Of a stretch of DNA of 64,000 nt, positions 35,790 to 45,273 are shown in pieces; positions within the stretch are counted from its first letter, which is position 1, and each line of letters starts with the position of its first letter. The stretch is from NCBI GenBank assembly GCA_965204155.1, contig OZ241971.1:1798001-1862000 (forward strand), written 5' to 3'. A program made the translations under genes and the position numbers. This stretch comes from UBA6522 sp965204155. GTDB taxonomy: Bacteria; Pseudomonadota; Gammaproteobacteria; Steroidobacterales; Rariloculaceae. The notes below the pieces were generated by a model. The model had not been told where the DNA came from and ran no database searches. It saw only the letters and a list, made by a program, of their open reading frames with translations.

Positions 35790-37331
35790 ATGGCACTGAA
35801 AGCGTCGGAAATCAGCGAACTCATCCGGCAGCGCATCGAGAACTTCGATGCGAAGGCCGAAGCGCGCGATGTCGGCACCGTGGTCGTGCTCACCGACGGC
35901 ATTGTCCGCATCCACGGGCTTGCCGACGTTCAGTACGGCGAGATGATCGAGTTTCCCGGAGGCAGCTTCGGTCTCGCGCTGAACCTGGAGCAGGATTCCG
36001 TCGGCGCGGTGATCCTGGGCGAGTACAAGCACATTCGCGAAGGCGACACGGTTCGCACCACGGGCCGGATCCTGGAAGTGCCGGTGGGCGAGGCGTTGCT
36101 CGGGCGGGTGGTGGATTCGCTGGGCAGCCCCATCGACGGCAAGGGCCCCATCGACACGTCGGAATCGTCCGCCATCGAGAAGGTTGCCCCGGGCGTGATC
36201 GACCGCCAGTCGGTATCCAGCCCCGTTCAGACCGGGCTGAAGTCCATCGACTCCATGGTGCCCATTGGCCGCGGCCAGCGCGAACTCATCATCGGCGACC
36301 GCCAGACGGGCAAGAGCGCGGTGGCCATCGACACCATCATCAACCAGCGCGGCGGCGACATCGTGTGCATCTACGTGGCCATCGGCCAGAAGAATTCAAC
36401 GGTCGCCAACGTCGTGGGCCGCCTGGAGCAGGAAGGCGCCATGGAACACACCATCGTGGTGTCGGCATCCGCTTCCGAGTCGGCGGCGATGCAGTACATC
36501 GCGCCCTATTCCGGCTGCGCCATGGGCGAGTACTTCCGCGACCGGGGCCGGGACGCGCTGATCATCTACGACGACCTGACCAAGCAGGCGTGGGCGTACC
36601 GCCAGGTGTCGCTGCTGCTGCGCCGCCCGCCGGGCCGGGAAGCGTACCCGGGCGACGTGTTCTACCTGCATTCGCGTCTCCTGGAGCGCGCAGCGCGGGT
36701 CAACGCGGGCTACGTGGAGGAATTCACCGGCGGCGAGGTCATGGGCAGGACGGGCTCGCTGACCGCCCTGCCGATCATCGAGACCCAGGCGGGCGACGTC
36801 TCCGCCTTCGTGCCCACCAACGTGATCTCGATCACCGACGGGCAGATCTTCCTGGAGACGGACCTGTTCAACGCGGGTATCCGGCCGGCCATCAATGCGG
36901 GCCTTTCGGTATCGCGGGTGGGCGGTGCGGCCCAGACCGATATCATCAAGAAACTGGGCGGCGGCATCCGCCTGTCGCTGGCGCAGTACCGGGAACTGGC
37001 CGCCTTCGCGCAGTTCGCCTCGGACCTGGACGAGGCCACCCGGCGGCAGCTGGAACGCGGCCAGCGGGTCACCGAACTGATGAAGCAGCCGCAGTATTCG
37101 CCCATGTCGGTGGCCGAGATGGCCATTTCCCTGTACGCGGTGAACGAGGGCTACCTGGACGACATCGAGGTGGAAGACGCGGTGCCCTTCGAAACGGCGC
37201 TGCACGCTCATGCGCACGCCAACGCGGCGGAGCTGATGCAGCAGATCGATGCCACCGGGGCGTACGACGAAGACATCCAGGACGGCCTGAAGGCGCTGCT
37301 CGAAGAGTTCAAGGCGTCGGGCGCGTACTAG
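35790..37331 (+). CDS. atpA: ATP synthase F1 subunit alpha
   Basis: 513 aa, the same length as E. coli. ATG 35790 follows AAGAGGAAA; the frame opens slightly earlier. Nucleotide site GDRQTGKSA lies near residues 169-177, and the VGRVVDSLGSPIDGKG and PAINAGLSVSRVGGAAQ motifs are present. Non-catalytic nucleotide-binding subunit of F1. A longer, 89-bp gap separates it from atpG. Confidence 0.97.
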   Translation: MALKASEISELIRQRIENFDAKAEARDVGTVVVLTDGIVRIHGLADVQYGEMIEFPGGSFGLALNLEQDSVGAVILGEYKHIREGDTVRTTGRILEVPVGEALLGRVVDSLGSPIDGKGPIDTSESSAIEKVAPGVIDRQSVSSPVQTGLKSIDSMVPIGRGQRELIIGDRQTGKSAVAIDTIINQRGGDIVCIYVAIGQKNSTVANVVGRLEQEGAMEHTIVVSASASESAAMQYIAPYSGCAMGEYFRDRGRDALIIYDDLTKQAWAYRQVSLLLRRPPGREAYPGDVFYLHSRLLERAARVNAGYVEEFTGGEVMGRTGSLTALPIIETQAGDVSAFVPTNVISITDGQIFLETDLFNAGIRPAINAGLSVSRVGGAAQTDIIKKLGGGIRLSLAQYRELAAFAQFASDLDEATRRQLERGQRVTELMKQPQYSPMSVAEMAISLYAVNEGYLDDIEVEDAVPFETALHAHAHANAAELMQQIDATGAYDEDIQDGLKALLEEFKASGAY

Positions 37332-37420
37332 TGCTGGTTCAACCCGACAAGTTCGTACCAGTGACTGCGGGCCCGTCCCCGGCAGGGCGCGTCGCGGCGC
37401 ACAGGCACGAGGAAGGCTGA

Positions 37421-38281
37421 ATGGCGGTCGGCAAGGAAATCCGGACCAAGATCAACAGCGTGAAGAACACGCAGAAGATCACGCGGGCCATGGAAATGGT
37501 CGCGGCCTCCAAGCTGCGCAAGACCCAGGACCGGATGAACGCCGCCAAACCCTATGCGGAAAGCATCCGCCGGGTGATCGGCCATCTTTCCCAGGCCGGC
37601 CCCGATTTCCACAATCCCTATCTGGAGACGCGGGAGATCAAGCGGGTCGGATACCTGGTGGTCACCACCGACCGCGGCCTGTGCGGTTCGCTCAACGTGA
37701 ACCTGTTCCGCGCGCTGCTCAACGACATCGGCCGCTGGAACGAACAGGGCGTCGAAGTCGACCTTTGCATCCTGGGCGCCAAGGGGCTGGCGTACTTTCG
37801 CCGGTTGAAGACCAACATCGTTTCCGCGGCGACGCACCTGGGCGACGTGCCCAAGGTGGCGGACCTGGTCGGCCCCATCGCCACCATGACGGGCGCCTAC
37901 AGGGAAGGGAAGATCGACCGGTTGTTCCTGGCCTACAACGATTTCATCAATACCATGACCCAGAGGCCGACCATCGACACGCTGGTGCCGGTTGAGCCCG
38001 TGGACGCGGAAGAGCTTCAGGACCACTGGGATTACATCTACGAGCCGGATGCCGCGGAACTCCTGAACAACGTCCTGGAGCGGTACCTGGAGGCACAGGT
38101 GTATCGCGGCGCGGTGGAGAACGTCGCCTGCGAGATGGCATCCAAGATGGTGGCCATGAAGGCGGCGACCGACAATGCCGGCAAGTTCATCGATCAACTG
38201 CAACTGGCCTACAACAAGGCGCGCCAGGCAGCGATCACACAGGAGATATCGGAAATCGTCGGCGGCGCGGCAGCCGTCTAG
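37421..38281 (+). CDS. atpG: ATP synthase F1 subunit gamma
   Basis: 286 aa, central rotor shaft. The N-terminal coiled-coil helix carries KEIRTKINSVKNTQKITRAMEMVAASKLRK (cited as QKITRAMEMVAASK), and the C-terminal helix ends with NKARQAAITQEISEIVGGAAA (cited as ARQAAITQEISEIVGG). AGGAAGG lies just before the ATG. Confidence 0.97.
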   Translation: MAVGKEIRTKINSVKNTQKITRAMEMVAASKLRKTQDRMNAAKPYAESIRRVIGHLSQAGPDFHNPYLETREIKRVGYLVVTTDRGLCGSLNVNLFRALLNDIGRWNEQGVEVDLCILGAKGLAYFRRLKTNIVSAATHLGDVPKVADLVGPIATMTGAYREGKIDRLFLAYNDFINTMTQRPTIDTLVPVEPVDAEELQDHWDYIYEPDAAELLNNVLERYLEAQVYRGAVENVACEMASKMVAMKAATDNAGKFIDQLQLAYNKARQAAITQEISEIVGGAAAV

Positions 38282-38314
38282 GGATTCCGGAAACAGAGGA
38301 AGGTTGAGCATTCC

Positions 38315-39694
38315 ATGAGCACGGGTACGATTGTTCAGGTCATCGGCGCGGTCGTTGACGTCGAGTTTCCCAGGGACACCATCCCCAGCGTCTACGATGC
38401 GCTGAAGTTGCAGGACCGCGATCTCACGCTGGAGGTCCAGCAGCAGTTGGGCGACGGTGTGGTGCGGGCCATCGCCATGGGTTCCAGCGAGGGGCTCAAG
38501 CGCGGGCTGGCGGTGGACAACACCGCTCAGCCCATCACCGTCCCGGTGGGCGAGAAGACCCTGGGCCGCATCATGGACGTGCTGGGGAACCCCATCGACA
38601 AGGCGGGAGAGATCGGCGAGGACGAGCGCCTTCCCATTCACCGGGATCCGCCGAGTTTCGAGGAACAGTCCACGACCACGGAACTGCTCGAGACGGGCGT
38701 GAAGGTCATCGACCTGATCATGCCCATCGCCAAGGGCGGCAAGATCGGGCTGTTCGGCGGCGCCGGTGTGGGCAAGACGGTCACCCTGATGGAGCTGATC
38801 AACAACATCGCCAAGGAGCACGGCGGCTATTCCGTCTTCGCCGGGGTGGGCGAGCGGACCCGCGAGGGCAACGACTTCTACTACGAGATGAAGGACTCCG
38901 AGGTGCTCGACAAAGTCTCGCTGGTGTACGGGCAGATGAACGAGCCGCCCGGCAACCGCCTGCGGGTGGGGCTCACCGGCCTGACCATCGCCGAGTACTT
39001 CCGTGACGAAGGGCGCGACGTGCTCATGTTCATCGACAACATCTACCGCTACACCCTGGCGGGAACCGAAGTCTCGGCGCTGCTGGGGCGAATGCCTTCC
39101 GCGGTTGGCTACCAGCCCACCCTGGCCCAGGAGATGGGCGTGCTCCAGGAGCGCATCACGTCCACGAGCACCGGTTCGATCACGTCGTTCCAGGCGGTCT
39201 ACGTGCCGGCTGACGACCTCACCGATCCGTCCCCGGCCACCACCTTCGCGCACCTGGACGCCACCCTGGTGCTGTCCCGGCAGATCGCCGAACTGGGCAT
39301 CTATCCGGCGGTGGACCCGCTGGATTCCACCAGCCGCCTGCTGGACCCCAACATCATTGGCGAGGAGCACTACCAGACGGCGCGTTCGGTCCAGGCGGTG
39401 CTGCAGCGCTACAAGGAATTGCAGGACATCATCGCCATTCTGGGCATGGACGAACTCTCCGAGGACGACAAGCTCACCGTGCAGCGCGCGCGCAAGATCC
39501 AGCGTTTCCTCTCGCAGCCGTTCACCGTGGCGGAAACCTTTACCGGCTCGCCCGGCAAGTATGTGTCGCTGAAGGACACCGTGAGCGGCTTCAAGGCGAT
39601 CGTCTCGGGCGAGTACGATCACCTGCCGGAGCAGGCGTTCTACATGATCGGCACCATCGACGAGGCGGAAGAGCGGGCCAGGCGCCTGCAATAG
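38315..39694 (+). CDS. atpD: ATP synthase F1 subunit beta (catalytic)
   Basis: 459 aa. Walker A is GGAGVGKT (near residue 150), the catalytic Glu lies in GERTREGND, and the signature PAVDPLDSTS is present. This subunit makes or hydrolyses ATP. Spacing of ~33 bp after atpG and ~18 bp before atpC is normal for the operon. Confidence 0.98.
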   Translation: MSTGTIVQVIGAVVDVEFPRDTIPSVYDALKLQDRDLTLEVQQQLGDGVVRAIAMGSSEGLKRGLAVDNTAQPITVPVGEKTLGRIMDVLGNPIDKAGEIGEDERLPIHRDPPSFEEQSTTTELLETGVKVIDLIMPIAKGGKIGLFGGAGVGKTVTLMELINNIAKEHGGYSVFAGVGERTREGNDFYYEMKDSEVLDKVSLVYGQMNEPPGNRLRVGLTGLTIAEYFRDEGRDVLMFIDNIYRYTLAGTEVSALLGRMPSAVGYQPTLAQEMGVLQERITSTSTGSITSFQAVYVPADDLTDPSPATTFAHLDATLVLSRQIAELGIYPAVDPLDSTSRLLDPNIIGEEHYQTARSVQAVLQRYKELQDIIAILGMDELSEDDKLTVQRARKIQRFLSQPFTVAETFTGSPGKYVSLKDTVSGFKAIVSGEYDHLPEQAFYMIGTIDEAEERARRLQ

Positions 39695-39712
39695 CGTCCG
39701 GTTGCTTCCGTC

Positions 39713-40129
39713 ATGGCCACCATCCAGGTCGACATCGTCAGCGCCGAAGGAGAGATCTACTCCGGGGAGGCGGAGATGGTGTTTGCGCCCGGCGTGCTCG
39801 GCGAGATCGGGATTGCGCCGCGCCACGCACCCCTGCTGACGCACTTGAGGCCCGGCGAGGTCCGGGTGCAGCCGCCGGAAGGCGAAGAGCAGTTCTTCTT
39901 CGTGACCGGAGGCGTGCTAGAAGTGCAACCGCGCCTGGTGACGGTCCTGGCGGACAGCGCCGCGCGGGCGGAGGACCTGGACGAAGCCGCGGCACTGGCG
40001 GCGCGGGAGCGGGCCCGCGAGGCACTGGAAGGCGGCAGCGGCGAAATCGACCTTGCGCAGGCGCAGCGGGAACTCGTCGAGGCCGAGGCCCGTTACCGGG
40101 CGGCGGAGAAGCTCAGGGGAAGGCGCTGA
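39713..40129 (+). CDS. atpC: ATP synthase F1 subunit epsilon
   Basis: 138 aa. N-terminal beta sandwich (VDIVSAEGEIYSGEAEMVFAPG, cited as VDIVSAEGEIYSG; then GEIGIAPRHAPLLT) and a C-terminal helical pair that can inhibit F1. Last gene of the atp operon. In many relatives glmU follows directly; here a VapBC pair intervenes. Confidence 0.96.
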   Translation: MATIQVDIVSAEGEIYSGEAEMVFAPGVLGEIGIAPRHAPLLTHLRPGEVRVQPPEGEEQFFFVTGGVLEVQPRLVTVLADSAARAEDLDEAAALAARERAREALEGGSGEIDLAQAQRELVEAEARYRAAEKLRGRR

Positions 40130-40230
40130 GGCGAGAGATCGGGGCGCCAGCCGGGGTGATCGCACGTGTTCGCACATGGAACGCGCAGCCGCACCACCCC
40201 GGTGCCATTTGAATTCCTGGTTCGCGTGAG

Positions 40231-40259
40231 TTGACTGGACGCGCCGCCTTCACTACTCT
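40231..40259 (+). promoter_or_regulatory. Possible promoter of vapBC
   Basis: TTGACT (40231-40236) and TACTCT (40254-40259) are spaced by 17 bp. The -10 overlaps the left arm of the inverted repeat that follows, and the predicted start (~40266) lies just past that arm. Confidence 0.4.
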
Positions 40260-40291
40260 CCTTACTGATTTCGAATATTTGTAAGGAGAGT
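40255..40291. promoter_or_regulatory. Perfect inverted repeat containing the vapB ribosome site
   Basis: Arms of 11 bp, ACTCTCCTTAC (40255-40265) and GTAAGGAGAGT (40281-40291), flank a 15-nt spacer with a central TTCGAA. The right arm contains the AAGGAGAG Shine-Dalgarno of vapB, whose GTG starts 3 bp later, and the left arm overlaps the possible -10. It may be the autoregulatory operator for the AbrB-type antitoxin, an RNA hairpin hiding the ribosome site, or both. Confidence 0.75.
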
Positions 40292-40294
40292 GTC

Positions 40295-40537
40295 GTGATC
40301 GTGAAGATAACCTCAAAGCGGCAGGTCACGTTTCCGGCCCGCGTGCTCGACGCACTGGGCGTCGGTCCCGGTGACCGACTTGAACTGGAAGAAGGCGATG
40401 ATGGTTTCATCCTTCGGCCAAGGCGAATAGACCCTTCCCATCTGGGTACCTTGCACGACAAGATCCAGCGAGGCCTTGGCACATTCGATCTGGCGGCCTT
40501 TCGGGAGCAGGCACGTGACCCGACGCTTCGGGATTGA
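40295..40537 (+). CDS. vapB: AbrB/SpoVT-type antitoxin (VapB-like)
   Basis: 80 aa, GTG start (a second GTG is at 40301) with strong AAGGAG upstream. The N-terminal swapped-hairpin domain (VKITSKRQVTFPARVLDALGVGPGDRLELEE, cited as TSKRQVTFPARVLDALGV) binds DNA. The C-terminal tail (FDLAAFREQARDPTLRD) is the likely toxin-neutralising part. It overlaps the toxin gene by 23 bp. GC content and codon use are lower than in flanking genes, suggesting transfer. Confidence 0.85.
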   Translation: MIVKITSKRQVTFPARVLDALGVGPGDRLELEEGDDGFILRPRRIDPSHLGTLHDKIQRGLGTFDLAAFREQARDPTLRD

Positions 40538-40916
40538 CACCTCCGTTCTGGTCAGGCTGCTTACAAGGGACCCGCAAGTCGAATACGAGCGGTGCGTTAC
40601 GAGGCTGACGGCACTGGTTGAGGAGCAGGACTGCGAGATATTCGCTTCCAATCAGGTTGTTGGGGAAGCCTATATCGCAGTGCAACATCATTATGGCGTT
40701 TCCAGGGAGGATGCCAGGTCCGCCTTGTTGAGGCTCCTGGGGAGCAGCGGGCTCGTGCGCCCGTTGAACGGCAGAACGGTCATTCAAGCACTCATGGCAA
40801 CCGGCAGGCCGGGCCTGTTCGACCGGCTGATCGCGAACGACTACGATCGTTCGGATCTGGTTGTTTTCACGCTGGATCGAAAAATGGCCAAGCTACCGAA
40901 TGCACGAAAGCTGTAG
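40515..40916 (+). CDS. vapC: PIN-domain toxin (VapC-like ribonuclease)
   Basis: 133 aa from GTG 40515. The PIN fold is shown by GIDTSVLVRLLTRD (first acidic residue), the conserved Glu in NQVVGEAYIA, and Asp residues in LFDRLIAND and FTLDRKMAK, so the Mg-binding acidic site appears intact. Family toxins cut specific RNAs such as initiator tRNA or rRNA. The 23-bp overlap with the antitoxin gene couples their translation. It stands between atpC and glmU. Confidence 0.85.
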   Translation: MTRRFGIDTSVLVRLLTRDPQVEYERCVTRLTALVEEQDCEIFASNQVVGEAYIAVQHHYGVSREDARSALLRLLGSSGLVRPLNGRTVIQALMATGRPGLFDRLIANDYDRSDLVVFTLDRKMAKLPNARKL

Positions 40917-40983
40917 TATCGCTGCGTGAATGGGTCGGGGAATCGGTAAACGTTCCATGGCAAGAGGCAATGACGGCAACTTG

Positions 40984-42396
40984 ATGCAGCATGGCGTGGA
41001 AAGTGCTTCCCCGGGGCGAGATTCGTCCATACCCGTGACCGTAGTCGTCCTTGCCGCCGGCCAGGGGCAGCGCATGAACTCCTCGCGGCCAAAAGTCCTG
41101 CAACCCCTCGCCGGACGGCCGATGCTGGCTCACGTTCTGGACGCGGCGGAGGCGCTGAATCCGGATGCGCTCAACGTCGTTCATGGGCACAGCGGCGAGG
41201 CGGTGCGGGCCGCCTTCGCAGACCGCGACCTGGCCTGGACGCACCAGGCCGAACAACTGGGTACCGGACATGCGCTGGCGCAAGCGCTGCCGAGTCTGGA
41301 AGATGAGAATCGGGTTCTTGTTCTCTGCGGCGACATGCCGCTGGTTTCGGCCGCCAGCCTGGAACAGCTGATCGAACAAACCGATAGCCGGGGAGTGGGC
41401 CTGTTGACCGCTTCAGTCGATGATCCATCCGGCTACGGCCGCGTTTTGCGCGACGATACGGGGTCCGTCGTGGCGGTGGTCGAGGACGCGGATGCCACGC
41501 CGGAAGAGCTCGCCGTCAAGGAAATCAACACGGGCGTCATGGTGCTGCGCTCCGAGGCGGCCCGGCGCTGGCTGGACCGCCTGGACCGCACCAACACCCA
41601 GGGTGAGCTTTACCTCACCGACGTGATCGCCATGGCGGTGGCCGATGGTGTGCCGGTATGCGGCGTGCCTGTGGCCGACCCGGCAGAGGCGATTGGCATC
41701 AACGACCGTCGGCAACTGGCTCTGGCCGAGCGCGCCATCCAGCAGCGCTATTCCCGGGAGTTGCTGGACCGGGGTGTCACGCTCGCCGACCCATCCCGCT
41801 TCGACCTTCGCGGCCGGTTGGCCGTGGGCCGGGACGTGTTCATCGATGTGGGCGCGGTTTTCAGCGGCGATGTGACGCTGGGGGACCGGGTCCGCATCGG
41901 CCCCAACGCCGTCATCTCGAACAGCCGGCTCGGTGACGACTGCACGGTGCACGCTCACTGCGTCATCGATGGCGTGATCGCCGGCAGTCGCTGCGAGATC
42001 GGCCCGTTTTCGCGGCTGCGGCCGGGCACCGAGTTCGACGAGCAGGTCAAGGTGGGCAATTTCGTCGAGGTCAAGGCCGGGCGGCTGAAGACCGGAGTCA
42101 AGGTAAACCACCTGAGTTATGTCGGCGATACGCGCATCGGCCGCGACTCCAACGTGGGTGCGGGCACCGTTACCTGCAACTACGACGGCGCCAACAAGCA
42201 CCGCACCGAGATCGGCGAGCGGGTGTTCGTGGGTTCCGGCTCCATGCTGGTGGCGCCGCTGCAGGTGGGCGAAGGTGCGACCATCGCGGCGGGTTCGACG
42301 ATTACCAGGGACGTGCCTCCCGGAACCCTGGCCGTGGCGCGGAAACGCCAGAGTACGGTCAAGGGCTGGAAGCGGCCGACCAAGAGAGAATCGTAG
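40984..42396 (+). CDS. glmU: Bifunctional UDP-GlcNAc pyrophosphorylase / glucosamine-1-phosphate acetyltransferase
   Basis: 470 aa from ATG 40984; other in-frame ATGs (40930, 40957) give longer products and none has a clear ribosome site. The uridyltransferase domain starts VVVLAAGQGQRMNSSRPKVLQPL, cited as LAAGQGQRM, with LCGDMPL and GYGRV motifs. The C-terminal left-handed beta-helix contains GPFSRLRPG and VGAGTVTCNYDGANKH, which hold the acetyl-CoA site. It produces UDP-GlcNAc for peptidoglycan and, through LpxA, lipid A. It ends 6 bp before glmS. Confidence 0.95.
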   Translation: MQHGVESASPGRDSSIPVTVVVLAAGQGQRMNSSRPKVLQPLAGRPMLAHVLDAAEALNPDALNVVHGHSGEAVRAAFADRDLAWTHQAEQLGTGHALAQALPSLEDENRVLVLCGDMPLVSAASLEQLIEQTDSRGVGLLTASVDDPSGYGRVLRDDTGSVVAVVEDADATPEELAVKEINTGVMVLRSEAARRWLDRLDRTNTQGELYLTDVIAMAVADGVPVCGVPVADPAEAIGINDRRQLALAERAIQQRYSRELLDRGVTLADPSRFDLRGRLAVGRDVFIDVGAVFSGDVTLGDRVRIGPNAVISNSRLGDDCTVHAHCVIDGVIAGSRCEIGPFSRLRPGTEFDEQVKVGNFVEVKAGRLKTGVKVNHLSYVGDTRIGRDSNVGAGTVTCNYDGANKHRTEIGERVFVGSGSMLVAPLQVGEGATIAAGSTITRDVPPGTLAVARKRQSTVKGWKRPTKRES

Positions 42397-42402
42397 CCCG
42401 GC

Positions 42403-44235
42403 ATGTGCGGTATCGTCGGCATGGTCGCGGGCCGGGACGTCACTCCGGTCCTGATGGAAGGGTTGCGGCGCCTGGAATACCGGGGATACGACTCCGCGGG
42501 CCTGGCCGTGGTCAATGGCGGCAGCCTGCAGCGGCTGAGGCGGCTGGGAAAGGTTCAGGCGTTGCAGGATGCGCTGGACGAGGCTCCCCTGAGCGGCACT
42601 TCAGGCATCGCCCATACCCGCTGGGCCACCCACGGCAGGCCCAGCGAGATCAACGCCCATCCCCATACCTCGGGCGGGATCGCCGTGGTACACAACGGCA
42701 TCATCGAGAATCACGACGTGTTGCGCGGGCAACTGGAGGCGGACGGGTACCGGTTCGATTCCGAAACCGATACCGAGGTCATCGTTCATCGCATTCACTA
42801 CCATCTGCAACGGATCGGCGACCTGCGCCTTGCTGTAAGCCGCACGATCGGGGAGCTGGAGGGCGGATACGCCTCGATGGTGGTGCTCAGCGACGCGCAA
42901 CCGGACGCACTGATCGCGGCGCGCATCGGCACCCCGGTGGTGGTGGGGCTGGGCGGCGACGGCAACCTGGTGGCATCGGATCTGGCTGCATTGCTGCCGG
43001 AGACTTCACGGCTTCAATTCCTCGAGGAAGGGGATGTCGCCGTGGTCGGTCGCGATGCGGTGCGGATCTTCGGGGCAGGCGGGCGGGAAGTGCAGCGCCC
43101 GGTCCGCGAGAGCGAGCAGACGTCCGATTCGGTGGATCTGGGGCGCCACAGTCACTACATGGAGAAGGAAATCCATGAGCAGCCGGCGGCGCTGACCCGA
43201 GCGCTGGAAAACCGGATCGAAGACGGCGCGATCGCCGATGCCGCATTTGGCCCCGAGGCCCGAACCTTGCTGGCGCAAACCGCGGGCGTGCACATTGTCG
43301 CCTGCGGCACCAGCTACCATGCAGGCCTGGTCGCGCGGTATCAGCTTGAGGAAGTTGCCCGGCTGCCGTGTGCCGTGGACCTGGCCAGCGAGTACCGTTA
43401 CCGCTCGCCGGTGGTCCCGGCGAATACGCTGTTCGTGGCCATATCCCAGTCGGGCGAGACCGTCGACACGCTGGCGGCGTTGCGGGCCGCGAAGAAGCTG
43501 GGCTACCTGGCCACCCTGGCAATCTGCAATGTCGCCGAGAGTTCCCTGACCCGCGAAGCTGACCTGGTGTTCCTGACCCGCGCGGGCATCGAAATCGGCG
43601 TCGCCTCCACCAAGGCATTCACCACCCAGTTGGCGGCGCTGCTGATGCTCACCATCGTGCTTGCGCGCCGGCGCGGCATCGATGCCGACACTGAGCGCCT
43701 GATCGTCAATCACCTGGCCGAGATGCCCGGACTGGTGGAGCAGAGCCTGTTGCTGGACGGCGCCATTGCCGAACTGGCCCACGAGTTCGCGGACAGGCAC
43801 CATGCCCTGTTCCTGGGCCGGGGCGCGCTCAACCCGGTGGCCATGGAGGGGGCGCTGAAACTCAAGGAGATCTCCTACATCCACGCCGAGGCTTACGCGG
43901 CGGGCGAACTCAAGCACGGCCCGCTGGCGCTGGTGGACGACGACATGCCCGTGGTGGCCGTGGCGCCCAACAACGAGTTGCTGGCAAAGCTCAGGTCGAA
44001 CCTGCAGGAGGTCAGGGCCCGGGGCGGACGGCTGTTCGTATTCGCCGACCCGGCAGTTGAATTCGGCAACGACGACGGCGTTCGCATCCTGCGCATGCCG
44101 GCCCACGTGCAGCCCATTCAGGAGCCCCTGCTGTATACGGTGCCCCTGCAGTTACTGGCGTATCACGTGGCGGTGCTGAGGGGTACCGATCTGGATCAGC
44201 CCCGCAACCTCGCCAAGACGGTCACGGTGGAGTAG
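42403..44235 (+). CDS. glmS: Glutamine-fructose-6-phosphate aminotransferase
   Basis: 610 aa (E. coli 609). Cys2 after Met removal is the glutaminase nucleophile (MCGIVGMV), with THTRWATHG-like text (here AHTRWATHG). Two SIS sugar-isomerase domains follow (CGTSYHAGL, ISQSGETVDTL), and the C-terminus ends LAKTVTVE. It makes glucosamine-6-phosphate, and links nitrogen supply (glutamine) to envelope synthesis. No glmZ/glmS ribozyme features are seen; it is close-packed behind glmU. Confidence 0.97.
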   Translation: MCGIVGMVAGRDVTPVLMEGLRRLEYRGYDSAGLAVVNGGSLQRLRRLGKVQALQDALDEAPLSGTSGIAHTRWATHGRPSEINAHPHTSGGIAVVHNGIIENHDVLRGQLEADGYRFDSETDTEVIVHRIHYHLQRIGDLRLAVSRTIGELEGGYASMVVLSDAQPDALIAARIGTPVVVGLGGDGNLVASDLAALLPETSRLQFLEEGDVAVVGRDAVRIFGAGGREVQRPVRESEQTSDSVDLGRHSHYMEKEIHEQPAALTRALENRIEDGAIADAAFGPEARTLLAQTAGVHIVACGTSYHAGLVARYQLEEVARLPCAVDLASEYRYRSPVVPANTLFVAISQSGETVDTLAALRAAKKLGYLATLAICNVAESSLTREADLVFLTRAGIEIGVASTKAFTTQLAALLMLTIVLARRRGIDADTERLIVNHLAEMPGLVEQSLLLDGAIAELAHEFADRHHALFLGRGALNPVAMEGALKLKEISYIHAEAYAAGELKHGPLALVDDDMPVVAVAPNNELLAKLRSNLQEVRARGGRLFVFADPAVEFGNDDGVRILRMPAHVQPIQEPLLYTVPLQLLAYHVAVLRGTDLDQPRNLAKTVTVE

Positions 44236-44295
44236 CCGGGAAAATTGCCGACGGCTGCCGGCGCGGCCTATTCGTTCGCGGGCCTGCCGCAGTGT

Positions 44296-45066
44296 TCACG
44301 GCAGCGAGAACTCCGCCACCACGGGCGTGTGATCGGATGGCCTCCGCAGCCTGCGCGGCGCCACGTCGATGGAGCATCCGGTGCAGACGGCGCTCAATCC
44401 GGTCGATGCCAGGATCAGGTCGATTCGCAGGCCGCGGTTCCTGCGAAAGGCACCCTGACGGTAATCCCACCAACTGAAACTCTTTTCCTCCTGCTCGAAC
44501 AGCCTGAAGGTGTCCGCGAGACCCGCATCGAGAATGCCGCCCAGCGCGGCTCGTTCCGGCGGGCTGCACAGTATCTTGCCTTCCCACTCAACCGGATCGT
44601 GGACGTCGCGGTCTTCGGGGGCGATATTGAAATCTCCGACGGCGACGACGTGCTTGTGCTGCTTCAGATCCTGCCGCAGGTGCGCGTCCAGCGCTTCCAG
44701 CCAGGCGAGCTTGTAGTCGTATTTTTCCGAGCCCACGCTCTGCCCGTTGGGGACGTACAGGTTGAACACGCGCACGTCGCCGTAGGTGGCGCACAGTACC
44801 CGCCGCGCGGGATCGTCGAAGCCGTTGAGGTCGACCACGACATCCACCGGCGGCGCCCGGGAAATCACCGCGACGCCGTTGTAGGTGGGCTGTCCGCTGT
44901 AGGCGACGTGGTAGCCCAGGTCCTCGAAGGCGCCCGCGGGAAACAGGTCGTCTGTTACCTTGGTTTCCTGCAACCCGAGCACGTCGGGTTCGGCCTCCTT
45001 CAGCCAGTCGGTGACGTGTTCCAGCCGCACCCGCAGGCTGTTGACGTTCCAGGTTGCGATCTTCAC
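44296..45066 (-). CDS. xth: Exodeoxyribonuclease III (AP endonuclease, XthA family)
   Basis: 256 aa from GTG 45066, which starts the canonical VKIATWNVNSLRVRL; the frame is open to 45228 without family support. Active-site motifs: LQETK (metal-binding Glu), PNGQ, GDFNIAPEDRDVH, and the C-terminal SDHTPVVAEF with the catalytic His. It repairs abasic sites. It converges on glmS with a 60-bp gap and is divergent from gor. Confidence 0.93.
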   Translation of the reverse strand: MKIATWNVNSLRVRLEHVTDWLKEAEPDVLGLQETKVTDDLFPAGAFEDLGYHVAYSGQPTYNGVAVISRAPPVDVVVDLNGFDDPARRVLCATYGDVRVFNLYVPNGQSVGSEKYDYKLAWLEALDAHLRQDLKQHKHVVAVGDFNIAPEDRDVHDPVEWEGKILCSPPERAALGGILDAGLADTFRLFEQEEKSFSWWDYRQGAFRRNRGLRIDLILASTGLSAVCTGCSIDVAPRRLRRPSDHTPVVAEFSLP

Positions 45067-45273
45067 GGCGCCCTGTGCTCTCTGTATTCGATGCCCTCCC
45101 GACCACCGACGGCGCGTTCGACGCGTCTCTGAGCAATCGACGCAAGGACCGGAAGATTCCGTGTTTCCATCAGCGGATTGCCCAAACGTCTGCTCCAGCC
45201 AGTCTTTCGCCAGCCGTGACACTATCATTTTTCCTGTTAAGCTGCGCCCCGTTTTCGTGCAGGCAGGGACTCA

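Noticed and set aside
37332..37420. Possible small gene between atpA and atpG
   Set aside because: No frame with a start and ribosome site other than that of atpG; it looks like plain spacer.
37328..39844. 838-codon open frame opposite atpG and atpD
   Set aside because: Antisense shadow of two strongly conserved genes; composition is that of a reverse-complement frame.
40152..40203. Inverted repeat CCGGGGTG/CACCCCGG after atpC
   Set aside because: Only 8 bp with a ~36-nt loop and no T-run; too weak to call a terminator.
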